7,733 bases of DNA from Syntrophobacterales bacterium (GTDB taxonomy: Bacteria; Desulfobacterota; Syntrophobacteria; BM002), in assembly GCA_030601545.1 (NCBI GenBank), contig JAUVTM010000092.1:1-7733 (forward strand). The letters run 5' to 3'. Position numbers and translations under genes: made by a program. The notes beneath the pieces are model-generated. The model saw only the letters and a program-made list of their open reading frames with translations. It ran no database searches and was not told where the DNA came from. Below are positions 1 to 6,865 of this stretch, in pieces. Position 1 is the first letter of the stretch; every line of letters starts with the position of its first letter.

Positions 1-2
1 AA

Positions 3-260
3 CTAGCTGGGGGCATAAACGCTTATCTTACGTCGGCTCTTGCCCTTTCGTTCGAATTGGACAACTCCGTCAATCTTCGCAAACAGGGTGTAATCTCTAC
101 CCATACCCACGTTTCGACCAGGATGAAACTTTGTGCCCACCTGTCGCACCAGAATATTTCCGGCCCGGACAAACTGCCCCCCAAATCGTTTGACTCCACG
201 TCGTTGGGACGCGCTGTCACGGCCGTTTCGCGAGCTTCCTCCAGCTTTTTTGTGTGCCAT
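3..260 (-). CDS. rpmA: 50S ribosomal protein L27
   Basis: The 85-residue product is a full-length bacterial L27, a large-subunit protein whose N-terminal tail reaches the peptidyl-transferase centre and helps seat tRNA. The sequence shows the family signature: MAHKKAGGSSRNGRDS at the N-terminus, followed by GTKFHPGRNVGMGRD (about residues 42-56) and a basic C-terminus. It begins directly with MAHKK, so there is no cleavable N-terminal extension of the Firmicutes type. The ATG at 258-260 is preceded by a good Shine-Dalgarno (GAGGT, about 8 nt upstream). It lies 34 nt downstream of rplU, the standard L21-L27 pair, and the stop is TAG at 3-5. In many bacteria obgE follows, but that would lie outside this window. 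Confidence 0.98.
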   Translation of the reverse strand: MAHKKAGGSSRNGRDSASQRRGVKRFGGQFVRAGNILVRQVGTKFHPGRNVGMGRDYTLFAKIDGVVQFERKGKSRRKISVYAPS

Positions 261-294
261 GGACAGTTACCTCATCACTGAAAGCAAAGCAATG

Positions 295-606
295 CTATGC
301 TTGGATGTTCTCTATGGCAAGTTCCGTAAACCACTGCCGATGACCTTGCTTACGACGATAGCGTTTGCGGCGCTTATATTTAAAGATAACAATTTTCCGC
401 CCTCGCCCGTGTCCTGTGACTCGAGCCGTTACTTTGGCTTCGGCCAACTTGGATGCTTCAACTTGGATGTTTTCATCATCGCTAACCAGTAAAACATCAT
501 CGAGGGTTATTGTATCGCCCACTTCGGCGTCCAGCTTCTCTACGCGCAGCACGTCACCCGCACTCACCTTGTACTGCTTTCCTCCAGATCGAACCACCGC
601 GTACAT
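295..606 (-). CDS. rplU: 50S ribosomal protein L21
   Basis: This 103-residue protein is a complete L21, which binds 23S rRNA in the large subunit. The N-terminus MYAVVRSGGKQYKV and the basic segment from about residue 65 to 90 (TGHGRGRKIVIFKYKRRKR and following residues) are diagnostic of the family, and the length is normal. The ATG at 604-606 has a strong Shine-Dalgarno (GGAGG at 615-619, minus strand) with 8 nt spacing. A separate promoter just upstream suggests that rplU-rpmA can be transcribed independently of the upstream rng gene, although read-through from rng is also possible because no clear terminator separates them. Confidence 0.98.
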   Translation of the reverse strand: MYAVVRSGGKQYKVSAGDVLRVEKLDAEVGDTITLDDVLLVSDDENIQVEASKLAEAKVTARVTGHGRGRKIVIFKYKRRKRYRRKQGHRQWFTELAIENIQA

Positions 607-635
607 CGACTAATCCTCCAGAAAGACAAATTATA

Positions 636-664
636 AATTTAAATGAGTCAATGCTTTTTGTCAA
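636..664 (-). promoter_or_regulatory. Sigma70-like promoter for rplU-rpmA
   Basis: On the minus strand a perfect -35 box TTGACA (659-664) is followed, after 17 nt, by TAAATT (636-641), which matches the -10 consensus at 4 of 6 positions. A better-looking TATAAT lies at 630-635, but its 23-nt spacing from TTGACA is too long. The region is strongly AT-rich. Transcription would start near 629, giving a short leader into the rplU Shine-Dalgarno. This is a motif-based prediction only. Confidence 0.5.
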
Positions 665-680
665 GTAATACTCACATGGA

Positions 681-748
681 GATTGCGGATTGCGGATTGC
701 GGATTTAAGAAACAAAATCTGTAGTTTCAATCTACAATCTTAAATCTA
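681..748. repeat. Head-to-head heptad repeat arrays forming a dyad at the end of rng
   Basis: On the plus strand GATTGCG occurs three times in tandem (681-701), followed by GATTTAA (702-708). On the minus strand the units GATTTAA, GATTGTA and GATTGAA run from 746 down to 726. The two arrays face each other and create a perfect 9-bp inverted repeat, GATTTAAGA (702-710) with TCTTAAATC (738-746), with a nested TGTAG/CTACA stem (720-724, 732-736). The rng stop codon (TAG, 746-748) lies at the base of this dyad. A related array occurs at 4887-4914. The function is unknown; an mRNA hairpin between rng and rplU is plausible. Confidence 0.8.
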
Positions 749-2272
749 CGGCAAGGCATAGATATCATACTGCTCCAGGTGGAGGCTTTGGTCTGCCTTC
801 ACAGAGATCCGCGCCTGCAGATTCGTTTCCAACTCCTCCAGTCGATGGCGCTCTTCATCGTAGAGAAGATGAACCACCTCCGGGTGCGCCGTTACCATTA
901 TACTCCGCCCGAACAGGGCCTCATGATCTCGTTCAATCTCCCGAAAAATCTCGTAACACATGGTACCCGTGGACTTGAGATATCCTTCCCCATCACAGTA
1001 AAAACATGGTTCTCGCAGTACCCGGTTTATATTCTCTTTCGTGCGTTTCCGGGTCATTTCAATAAGGCCAAGCTCTGACATCTTCAAAATGTTGGTTCTG
1101 CTTTTGTCCTTTTTCAGTCCATCCTTAAGTCTATTGTATACTTTCTCCCGATTGGCCTCCTTTTCCATATCGATGAAATCGATAACGATGATTCCACCTA
1201 TATTGCGCAAGCGCAACTGATAGGCGATTTCTTTGACGGCCTCGAGGTTGGTCTTGAGAATGGTCTCTTCCAGATTTCTCTTGCCCACATAACGTCCAGT
1301 GTTAACGTCGATGGCAGTGAGTGCTTCGGTCATCTCGATAACAATGTAACCGCCGGACTTTAACCATACTTTTTTGCCCAGAGCCCGCTGAACCTCCATC
1401 TCGATTCCGTAAGCATCACAAATTGGCTCGGATTCCTCGTACAACTTTACATCCGCTTTCAAGGCAGGCATAAAGGTCTCAACGAACTTGAGAATCTTCT
1501 CATACTCTGCCTGGGAATCTACAATGAGGTTGTCCACCTCTTGGGTAAAGAGATCTCGCACCGCCCGTAAAATGATACCCGGCTCTTGATAAAGAAGACC
1601 AGGCACTTGACAGTTTTCGCTGTTTTTCTGGACGTTCTGCCATAGTTTACACATGAAATCCATTTCTGCCTTGATCTTATCACTGTCCACCCCCTCTGCA
1701 GCTGTGCGGACGATAAAGCCGTAATTGCCGGGTTTTATCTGCAGCACTAACTCACGCAATCGAGTCCGCTCAGTTTCATCCTCAATTCGCCGTGAAATCC
1801 CAACATGGTCCATTGTTGGCATGAGCACAAGGTGACGCCCCGGGATAGAGATGTGCGAGGTAATACGCGCTCCTTTGCTGCCCAATGGTTCTTTGGCCAC
1901 CTGAACCAGGACCTCCTGCCCCTCCTGCAACCGATCCTCTATGTGGACCTCCCCTGGCCACGTTGCCTCAACCTGCTCCTGGTGCAGTTCGTCGTCCTCG
2001 TCAATCTCCTCCCTGCCGGCCATCATTTTTTCTATTTCCTCCAGATTGTCGTATACATCGCTTACGTACAAAAATGCCGCCTTCTGCAAACCGATATCAA
2101 CGAAAGCCGCTTGCATGCCAGGAAGCACTCGTACTACTCTCCCTTTGCAGATGTTTCCGGCAATACTTCGTTCGCCGGAGCGTTCAATGAAAAGCTCGGA
2201 CACTGTTCCATTTTCTATGAGTGCCACTCGTGTTTCATAATGGGTAACATTGATGATCAGGTCAGTGGACAC
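746..2272 (-). CDS. rng: Ribonuclease E/G family endoribonuclease (RNase G type)
   Basis: This 508-residue protein is a short RNase E/G, which cleaves single-stranded RNA in rRNA maturation and mRNA decay in the cytoplasm. An S1-type RNA-binding domain spans about residues 37-125 (GNICKGRVVRVLPGMQAAFV) and carries an acidic insertion around 78-110. The catalytic core follows, with the metal-binding aspartates of the family in AIDVNTGR (D322) and VIDFIDM (D365, with D368), and the Zn-link cysteines in CFYC (C423, C426). The long RNase E scaffold tail is absent, hence the RNase G label. The start is GTG at 2270-2272, with GGAAGG 8 nt upstream. It begins 4 nt after the stop of the radical SAM gene, so translational coupling is likely. 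The stop falls in a repeat. Confidence 0.95.
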   Translation of the reverse strand: MSTDLIINVTHYETRVALIENGTVSELFIERSGERSIAGNICKGRVVRVLPGMQAAFVDIGLQKAAFLYVSDVYDNLEEIEKMMAGREEIDEDDELHQEQVEATWPGEVHIEDRLQEGQEVLVQVAKEPLGSKGARITSHISIPGRHLVLMPTMDHVGISRRIEDETERTRLRELVLQIKPGNYGFIVRTAAEGVDSDKIKAEMDFMCKLWQNVQKNSENCQVPGLLYQEPGIILRAVRDLFTQEVDNLIVDSQAEYEKILKFVETFMPALKADVKLYEESEPICDAYGIEMEVQRALGKKVWLKSGGYIVIEMTEALTAIDVNTGRYVGKRNLEETILKTNLEAVKEIAYQLRLRNIGGIIVIDFIDMEKEANREKVYNRLKDGLKKDKSRTNILKMSELGLIEMTRKRTKENINRVLREPCFYCDGEGYLKSTGTMCYEIFREIERDHEALFGRSIMVTAHPEVVHLLYDEERHRLEELETNLQARISVKADQSLHLEQYDIYALP

Positions 2273-2276
2273 GATG

Positions 2277-4781
2277 TCATCCTTCCGTGAGTTCTGAAGA
2301 TACTTTGATAATACGAGCGTCCAAAACTTTCTGTTCGGATAAGTCGAATATGTGGGTCAAGAGATCTCGAATCCGGATGTTTCCATTTGCATCCTGAGTA
2401 AGAGTGAGCCGAATCCTGCGGGGATCTAAAGATTCGAGGCTAAGCAGCCGGTCTTCCAGCGAGATAATCGATTCACCCCGTTTGGACCTCTGCCTCAGTG
2501 GAGCCAGTGACTGACCTTGGAAGCGACGAAACCCTTCCGCTGGCCAACTCTCTCCTGGCAAGATGGCCTCGTATGTAAGCACTGTTGAGATTTTTTGTCG
2601 AGTACTCTTGTGTTTCTCCTCTGCCGCCAGCACCTCCAAGCCAGGTGGGAGTTCAGCATTCAATCGACTGCATATCTCTGTGGTAGTTAAAGGCTGGCGT
2701 AGTACCACCCCCATCTCCTCAACCCTGCTTTCAAGGCCGAGGGGTAGCGCATCTCCAAACGAAATACGAGGGGTGGGGTGATATCCTTGGCTGTACGCCA
2801 GTGGCAGTCCAGCCCGCCGCATGGCACGCTGGAAAACGGTGGCCATTTCCAAGTGGCTCAGAAAACGACCGCTGTCAATTTTAGCAAACACCAGATGATA
2901 GCGATAGAGTCCATCCGTGCCTTCTTCCGATCCCCTCATTTCACCTGTTTCTGTGGTCATTTCCTGGTGAAGTTGCAGTCTTATCGTTTTGTGGTCACAC
3001 ACGCCACATTTGTTGCAGCCCTCTGTCCTGCAATCAGAGGTGACAACCTCAGCCATGGCTCGCTCATATTCCTTCCAGAGGTAGTCTTCGCTTACACCGC
3101 AATCCAAGTGAGACCATGGGAGAATCTCACCGAAATCCCGGGATCGCTGGCCGTATATAAGGGGGTCAATTCCTACTTCTGCAAAGGCCTGCTGCCAGAG
3201 GTCAACCCGTAGTTGGTCACTCCAGCCGTCAAAGCGACAACCCAGCTGTTGGGCCCTCAGCAGCACCTCTCCCAAACGTCTGTCTCCCCTTGAGAACACC
3301 CCCTCCAGAACACTCTGCCAGGGTTTGTGCCATTTGAAGTGCAGTCCTTTCTTTCGCAAACTCCGTTTGAAAAAGGCAAGATTTTTTTCTATCTCGGCCA
3401 AGGAAAGCTGGGCCTCCCATTGAAACGGGGTATGAGGTTTCGGGACAAAGGTGGAGACACTAATATGCAGCCGACGACGTGGTTTGTGTATGGCCGCCTC
3501 CCGCCAGACCTTCATGGTAAGTTCTACCAGAGCCTCAAGGTCTTCAGCCCTCTCGGTGGGCAAACCCGTCATAAAGTAGAGCTTGATGAGGCGCCAGCCT
3601 GCAGAATAGACCTCTCTCACCGTATCCAACAGGTCGCTTTCGCTGATTCCTTTGTTGATCACGCACCGCAGTCTCTCGCTTCCCGCCTCTGGGGCCAGGG
3701 TAAATCCGGTTTTGCGCACCTGGGCGATCGCTTCGATCATCTCCGCATCCAGAGTTCCCACACGAAGACTCGGCAGAGAGATGGCTACCTGCCCGTTGCG
3801 GTGGTCCCGCATCAAGGTCTGAAGCAACCTCTGAATATTGCCGTAATCGCCGACACTGAGAGCCAGTAGAGACAATTCGTCATAGCCGGTGCTGGCCAAC
3901 CCCTCCTCGGCCAGCTTCAGAATTTCCCTCGGCGATCGTTCTCTAACCGGCCGATAAATAAAGCCGGCCTGACAGAAACGACAGCCACGCGTACACCCAC
4001 GCGCTGCTTCCAGGCTCAGCCTGTCGTGAATGATGCGAGTGCAGGGAACCAACGGCGGGCTCGGCGACCGGTTCGAATCCAGAGTTGGGAGGATGCGTTT
4101 TCTCGCCCTGGGTTTCTCAGGAAAACGAGGCCTGATTTCAACTATGCGACCCTGGTTGTCGTAGCGCGGTTGGAAGAATGAGGGCACATACACACCCTCC
4201 AGTTCAGAGAGGGCTTTGAGGAGGTCCAGTCGGGCACCTCCCTGGGTTTTCCACTGGTCAATAACCTCAGCAATCTCGAGGACTACTTCCTCCCCGTCAC
4301 CCAAAACGAAGGCATCGAAAAAAACCGCCACTGGCTCAGGGTTGAATGCATTTGGTCCGCCACCAATAACCAGCGGGTGCTCACGTTTTCGGGCCGCCGC
4401 CAGGGGTGCAATTCCACCCAATTCCAACATGGTTAATACGTTGCTATAGCTCAATTCATATTGAAGGCTGAAACCCACCACGTCAAACATGGCCAGAGGT
4501 GTGCCCGATTCCAGGCTCACCAGAGGTCTGCCTGCCGTGCGCAGAGCTGTTTCCATGTCAGGCCAAAGGGCAAAAACTCGCTCAGCCCCTATCCACTCGT
4601 GCTGATTGAGAATGCCGTAGAGCAGCGGAAGTCCCAGGTGAGACATGCCAACTTCATAGACGTCTGGGAATGCGAGCACCATCCGGACTCTGGCGCCGGC
4701 CCAATCCTTCTGGGGCACATTGATCTCATTGCCCAGATAGCGGCCAGGTCTTTGAACAGTGGAAATGAGATTCTCAATCAT
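2277..4781 (-). CDS. B12-binding-like/radical SAM protein fused to a DUF2344 domain
   Basis: The 834-residue protein matches what I know of the uncharacterised radical SAM family TIGR03960 fused to the radical-SAM-linked domain TIGR03936/DUF2344. Residues about 30-190 resemble a cobalamin-binding Rossmann domain (LVIGGGPNAFNPEPVAVFFD, GDGEE). The radical SAM core has CxxxCxxC at C263, C267 and C270, expected to hold a 4Fe-4S cluster for S-adenosylmethionine cleavage. A second cysteine group, C584, C589, C592 and C595, could hold another metal centre. DUF2344 starts near residue 626 (YRYHLVFAKIDSGRFLSHLE). In other bacteria the two parts are often separate neighbouring genes. The reaction and substrate are unknown. 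The ATG at 4779-4781 has only a weak Shine-Dalgarno. Its place ahead of rng and rplU-rpmA suggests, by context only, a ribosome or RNA role. Confidence 0.9.
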   Translation of the reverse strand: MIENLISTVQRPGRYLGNEINVPQKDWAGARVRMVLAFPDVYEVGMSHLGLPLLYGILNQHEWIGAERVFALWPDMETALRTAGRPLVSLESGTPLAMFDVVGFSLQYELSYSNVLTMLELGGIAPLAAARKREHPLVIGGGPNAFNPEPVAVFFDAFVLGDGEEVVLEIAEVIDQWKTQGGARLDLLKALSELEGVYVPSFFQPRYDNQGRIVEIRPRFPEKPRARKRILPTLDSNRSPSPPLVPCTRIIHDRLSLEAARGCTRGCRFCQAGFIYRPVRERSPREILKLAEEGLASTGYDELSLLALSVGDYGNIQRLLQTLMRDHRNGQVAISLPSLRVGTLDAEMIEAIAQVRKTGFTLAPEAGSERLRCVINKGISESDLLDTVREVYSAGWRLIKLYFMTGLPTERAEDLEALVELTMKVWREAAIHKPRRRLHISVSTFVPKPHTPFQWEAQLSLAEIEKNLAFFKRSLRKKGLHFKWHKPWQSVLEGVFSRGDRRLGEVLLRAQQLGCRFDGWSDQLRVDLWQQAFAEVGIDPLIYGQRSRDFGEILPWSHLDCGVSEDYLWKEYERAMAEVVTSDCRTEGCNKCGVCDHKTIRLQLHQEMTTETGEMRGSEEGTDGLYRYHLVFAKIDSGRFLSHLEMATVFQRAMRRAGLPLAYSQGYHPTPRISFGDALPLGLESRVEEMGVVLRQPLTTTEICSRLNAELPPGLEVLAAEEKHKSTRQKISTVLTYEAILPGESWPAEGFRRFQGQSLAPLRQRSKRGESIISLEDRLLSLESLDPRRIRLTLTQDANGNIRIRDLLTHIFDLSEQKVLDARIIKVSSELTEG

Positions 4782-4825
4782 GAGGTTTTGCTTTCTACCA
4801 ATCTTCTCCCCAAAGATTTCTTTTC

Positions 4826-4854
4826 AAAATATCCCAAAAAGAAAACCGTTTCAA
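4826..4854 (-). promoter_or_regulatory. Sigma70-like promoter of the radical SAM-rng operon
   Basis: On the minus strand TTGAAA (4849-4854; 5 of 6 to the -35 consensus) and TATTTT (4826-4831; 4 of 6 to the -10 consensus) are separated by exactly 17 nt. The predicted start near 4819 leaves a leader of about 38 nt before the ATG at 4781. No other candidate in the spacer is as well placed. This is a motif-based prediction. Confidence 0.5.
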
Positions 4855-4886
4855 TCCTCCGCTCCTTCGGAGCGTTCGGCATTTCA

Positions 4887-4914
4887 GATTGCAGATTGCA
4901 GATTGTAGATTTGA
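4887..4914 (+). repeat. Heptad tandem repeat (GATTGCA family)
   Basis: Four consecutive 7-nt units read GATTGCA, GATTGCA, GATTGTA and GATTTGA. They align unit for unit with the array at 681-708 (three GATTGCG units, then GATTTAA), with 23 of 28 positions identical and all five differences transitions. The two arrays therefore belong to one dispersed intergenic repeat family. No function can be read from the sequence. Confidence 0.85.
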
Positions 4915-4933
4915 AGCATGGACCGCCCAAAAT

Positions 4934-4967
4934 GTAGGGTGGATTAAGGCCTTCGGCCGAATCCACC
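4934..4967 (+). repeat. REP-like palindrome with a GTAG 5' flank
   Basis: GTAG (4934-4937) is immediately followed by a hairpin. The outer stem is GGTGGATT (4938-4945) with AATCCACC (4960-4967). An asymmetric internal loop (AA against G) follows, then an inner stem GGCC/GGCC around a TTC loop. A GTAG or GGAG tetranucleotide at the foot of an interrupted hairpin is the known layout of repetitive extragenic palindromes mobilised by REP-associated tyrosine transposases. No such transposase is in this window. Confidence 0.6.
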
Positions 4968-4999
4968 AAAAACTCTCAAATCCGAAATCCCAAATGAGA

Positions 5000-5039
5000 A
5001 AGGGCGCCTCCCGGTGTTGTGCCTCCGGTGAGCGCCCTT
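5000..5039 (-). terminator. Possible factor-independent terminator of the HTH-membrane gene
   Basis: An 8-bp perfect stem, AAGGGCGC (5000-5007) with GCGCCCTT (5032-5039), encloses 24 nt that contain a further CCGG/CCGG pairing. Read on the minus strand, the descending arm runs into a broken T-rich stretch (TTTCTCATTT). The stem is GC-rich but the T-tract is poor, the loop is long, and the stem lies about 135 nt past the stop codon of the gene at 5176-6573. It may instead be another dispersed palindrome. Confidence 0.35.
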
Positions 5040-5175
5040 CAGTCCAAGGCAATGCTTACAACTGGATTGTAAACTGCTATCAATATATTGGACAAGAACT
5101 AGCTAGGGCAAATTGGTGTCCGAATTAGCTCCTCAATGATCCAAAAATGAGACAAAACAGATCAGTACTTGCCTG

Positions 5176-6573
5176 CTACTGCTGTTTTGATTTCAACCAC
5201 TGCATAAAACTCGTAGGTTGATCGGTTTCCTCCTCCGGGTTGGTTTGCTGGACGCTTAAATCTGTTTCCGTCTCTGCTGGAACGGTTTCACCTTCTTCAA
5301 TGGACGATTCAACCTTAGCGGGAATCTGAGTTTCTTCGGCTCCAACTCCAATAGCTACGGCGGCCCCCTCTTCCTTGGCTGGTTCCTCTGCTACAGCAGG
5401 GGCCTCGACTTCCTTGGCTACCGTTTCTGGTGGGGTAGTGATTGCAGCTTCTTTGCCTGCTTCTTCCTCTGTTGGAGAGACTTCAGCTTGTGGCGCTGGT
5501 GCTTCGGGTGCCACCACTGGAACAAGCCCCAATGCCTTCTGCATGGTTTCTACTTTGGCCTCCAGCATGGCTCTATCTGCCACCCCAGCTTTCAGCGCCT
5601 CTTGAAAAATAGGCAGTGCCTTTTGATACGCCTTGTGCAATCCCAGTTCAGCCATGCCAACCCGTTGTTGGGCCAGCTGAAAACGCATACTTGCCAGACT
5701 GGCGTCTCCGGCCCCATTGCTTTCTGCAAAGGCTTCCGCCCTAGCCAACAAAAGATCCATCTTACCGGCATCCACCTCATCACCTCGAGCCGTCTCCACA
5801 TTTACCTGGTCCATAAAGAAAGCGAAGATAGCCCTGTGAACAGCGTCCATACCAGTGAAGGTCCTGCCAGTCAGTCCACTCACATCAGCATCGTCCACCA
5901 CTACAGGCCCGAACGCTTCCACCATTTGATAACCTCGGGGGGCGAATTTCCCTTTCCAGAGCGTGAGGGAATTGGTACTTTTCCTTAATTGATAGGTGCT
6001 GTAGTTACTGATACTTATACTCAGCAGCAGCCCGACTATCAGCAGCATTGCCGCGATGAAACCGTAGCCACCCAGACCCTTCCTTTTTTGGTCTCCTCCA
6101 TGCGGCACCATTGGCTCTGGTATGGTCACTTCTTCAGTTTTCTCCGGTTCAACCGGTGCTGGGGCAGCAACCGGTTCCTCGGGTTGCACCACGGTTTCCT
6201 CGGGAGGCGGAGGTACGGGTTCTTCCTCCATAACTTCTTCGGCAACTGGTTCCGGGGGCTTCTCTTCCACAGCCTCCTCCGCAGCCACTGTTACAGGGGG
6301 CTGTGGCTGGACCTCCTCAACTTCACGGGCAGCTTCTTCCGCTTCCTCTATGGCTTTCGCCAATGAACGACTGTCCAACAGCCCCTCATCGCCTTCCTCT
6401 TCGTAGCGTTTCAGCCAACTGTAGTAAGTTGATCTAGAAATGCCCAACTCTTTCAGGATTGTCTTTGTAGGTATGTTGGACTGAGCCACTTTATCGAGGA
6501 TCTCCTTCTTCCTTCTGGCCTCTGCCACAACTGCTACCTCAGTTTTAGCACCTTTTTTCGATGGTCTAGCCAT
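5176..6573 (-). CDS. Membrane-anchored helix-turn-helix protein, function unknown
   Basis: This 465-residue protein has four visible parts. Residues about 15-62 form a homeodomain-like helix-turn-helix (TILKELGISRSTYYSWLKRY), of the kind seen at the N-terminus of IS transposases. Residues about 74-158 are a Glu/Pro/Val-rich linker. A single membrane helix lies at about 169-190, preceded by DQKRKG, which by the positive-inside rule keeps the helix-turn-helix in the cytoplasm. Residues about 191-350 would be outside the membrane and are partly helical; 350-455 is Glu/Ala/Pro-rich low complexity. I chose the ATG at 6571-6573 because AAGG lies 9 nt upstream; a GTG two codons earlier is too close to it. 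The layout recalls CadC/ToxR or RodZ, but the DNA-binding fold differs. I do not recognise the family. It is transcribed divergently from the small membrane protein gene. Confidence 0.85.
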   Translation of the reverse strand: MARPSKKGAKTEVAVVAEARRKKEILDKVAQSNIPTKTILKELGISRSTYYSWLKRYEEEGDEGLLDSRSLAKAIEEAEEAAREVEEVQPQPPVTVAAEEAVEEKPPEPVAEEVMEEEPVPPPPEETVVQPEEPVAAPAPVEPEKTEEVTIPEPMVPHGGDQKRKGLGGYGFIAAMLLIVGLLLSISISNYSTYQLRKSTNSLTLWKGKFAPRGYQMVEAFGPVVVDDADVSGLTGRTFTGMDAVHRAIFAFFMDQVNVETARGDEVDAGKMDLLLARAEAFAESNGAGDASLASMRFQLAQQRVGMAELGLHKAYQKALPIFQEALKAGVADRAMLEAKVETMQKALGLVPVVAPEAPAPQAEVSPTEEEAGKEAAITTPPETVAKEVEAPAVAEEPAKEEGAAVAIGVGAEETQIPAKVESSIEEGETVPAETETDLSVQQTNPEEETDQPTSFMQWLKSKQQ

Positions 6574-6680
6574 AAACACCGCCCTTACTTTATGGGTTCA
6601 AACATTTATTTTAGACAACCACCTACCTACATTTGTATCTGAGCCAAACATGGATAAAATCAGGCCCAGAGATGGACTGA

Positions 6681-6709
6681 ATTGTATAGATAAAAGTTGT
6701 ACTTGTAAA
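6681..6709 (-). promoter_or_regulatory. Sigma70-like promoter of the HTH-membrane gene
   Basis: On the minus strand TTTACA (6704-6709; 5 of 6) and TACAAT (6681-6686; 5 of 6) are 17 nt apart, a near-consensus sigma70 pair, with an A-rich stretch just upstream of the -35. The start would be near 6674, giving a leader of about 100 nt to the ATG at 6573. This is the best promoter match in the divergent region, but it is a prediction only. Confidence 0.55.
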
Positions 6710-6824
6710 GAAGTTTTTCTGAAAAAAGTGGACTCTTGAATCATGGCAAATCGCTTTGCCTGCTGATCTCTCCCATTATTGGACAAAGCTTACTGGTCCA
6801 TAGTACCGATGTCCTCAAGCAGAG

Positions 6825-6865
6825 TGCAAAATTGTCTTGCAATCCCCTGGACCTCATGGTATACG
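6825..6865 (+). promoter_or_regulatory. Promoter with overlapping dyad for the small membrane protein gene
   Basis: TTGCAA (6837-6842; 4 of 6) and TATACG (6860-6865; 4 of 6) are 17 nt apart, and TGG directly before the -10 forms an extended -10 element. A dyad, TGCAA (6825-6829) - 7 nt - TTGCA (6837-6841), covers the -35 box, the usual position of a repressor site. Transcription from about 6872 would give a leader of about 95 nt. Neither the promoter nor the operator role is proven. Confidence 0.4.

Larger units (their letters stand above)
4782..5175. other. Gene-free spacer with several small repeats
   Basis: No credible gene is visible in these 394 nt. Open frames here are produced by repeats and low-complexity AT-rich DNA. 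The spacer contains the promoter of the radical SAM operon, a perfect 6-bp hairpin with a 3-nt loop (CGCTCC/GGAGCG, 4860-4874), a heptad repeat, a REP-like hairpin and a GC-rich stem, listed separately where they merit it. In 5040-5175 I see nothing beyond ordinary AT-rich sequence. Confidence 0.7.

Noticed and set aside
681..708. CRISPR array
   Set aside because: The heptads are contiguous with no spacers, and the unit is only 7 nt.
1805..2290. 161-codon plus-strand frame antisense to rng
   Set aside because: It lies wholly opposite a strongly conserved gene, with no ribosome binding site or domain.
3327..3869. 180-codon plus-strand frame antisense to the radical SAM gene
   Set aside because: It is a shadow of the conserved radical SAM core on the other strand.
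4795..5052. Overlapping minus-strand frames across the 4782-5175 spacer
   Set aside because: They are translations of the heptad repeat and the palindromes (for example NLQSAICNL) and are not protein-like.
6598..6786. 62-codon minus-strand open frame upstream of the HTH-membrane gene
   Set aside because: It needs a TTG start without a ribosome binding site, overlaps the best promoter of the next gene, and shows no domain.
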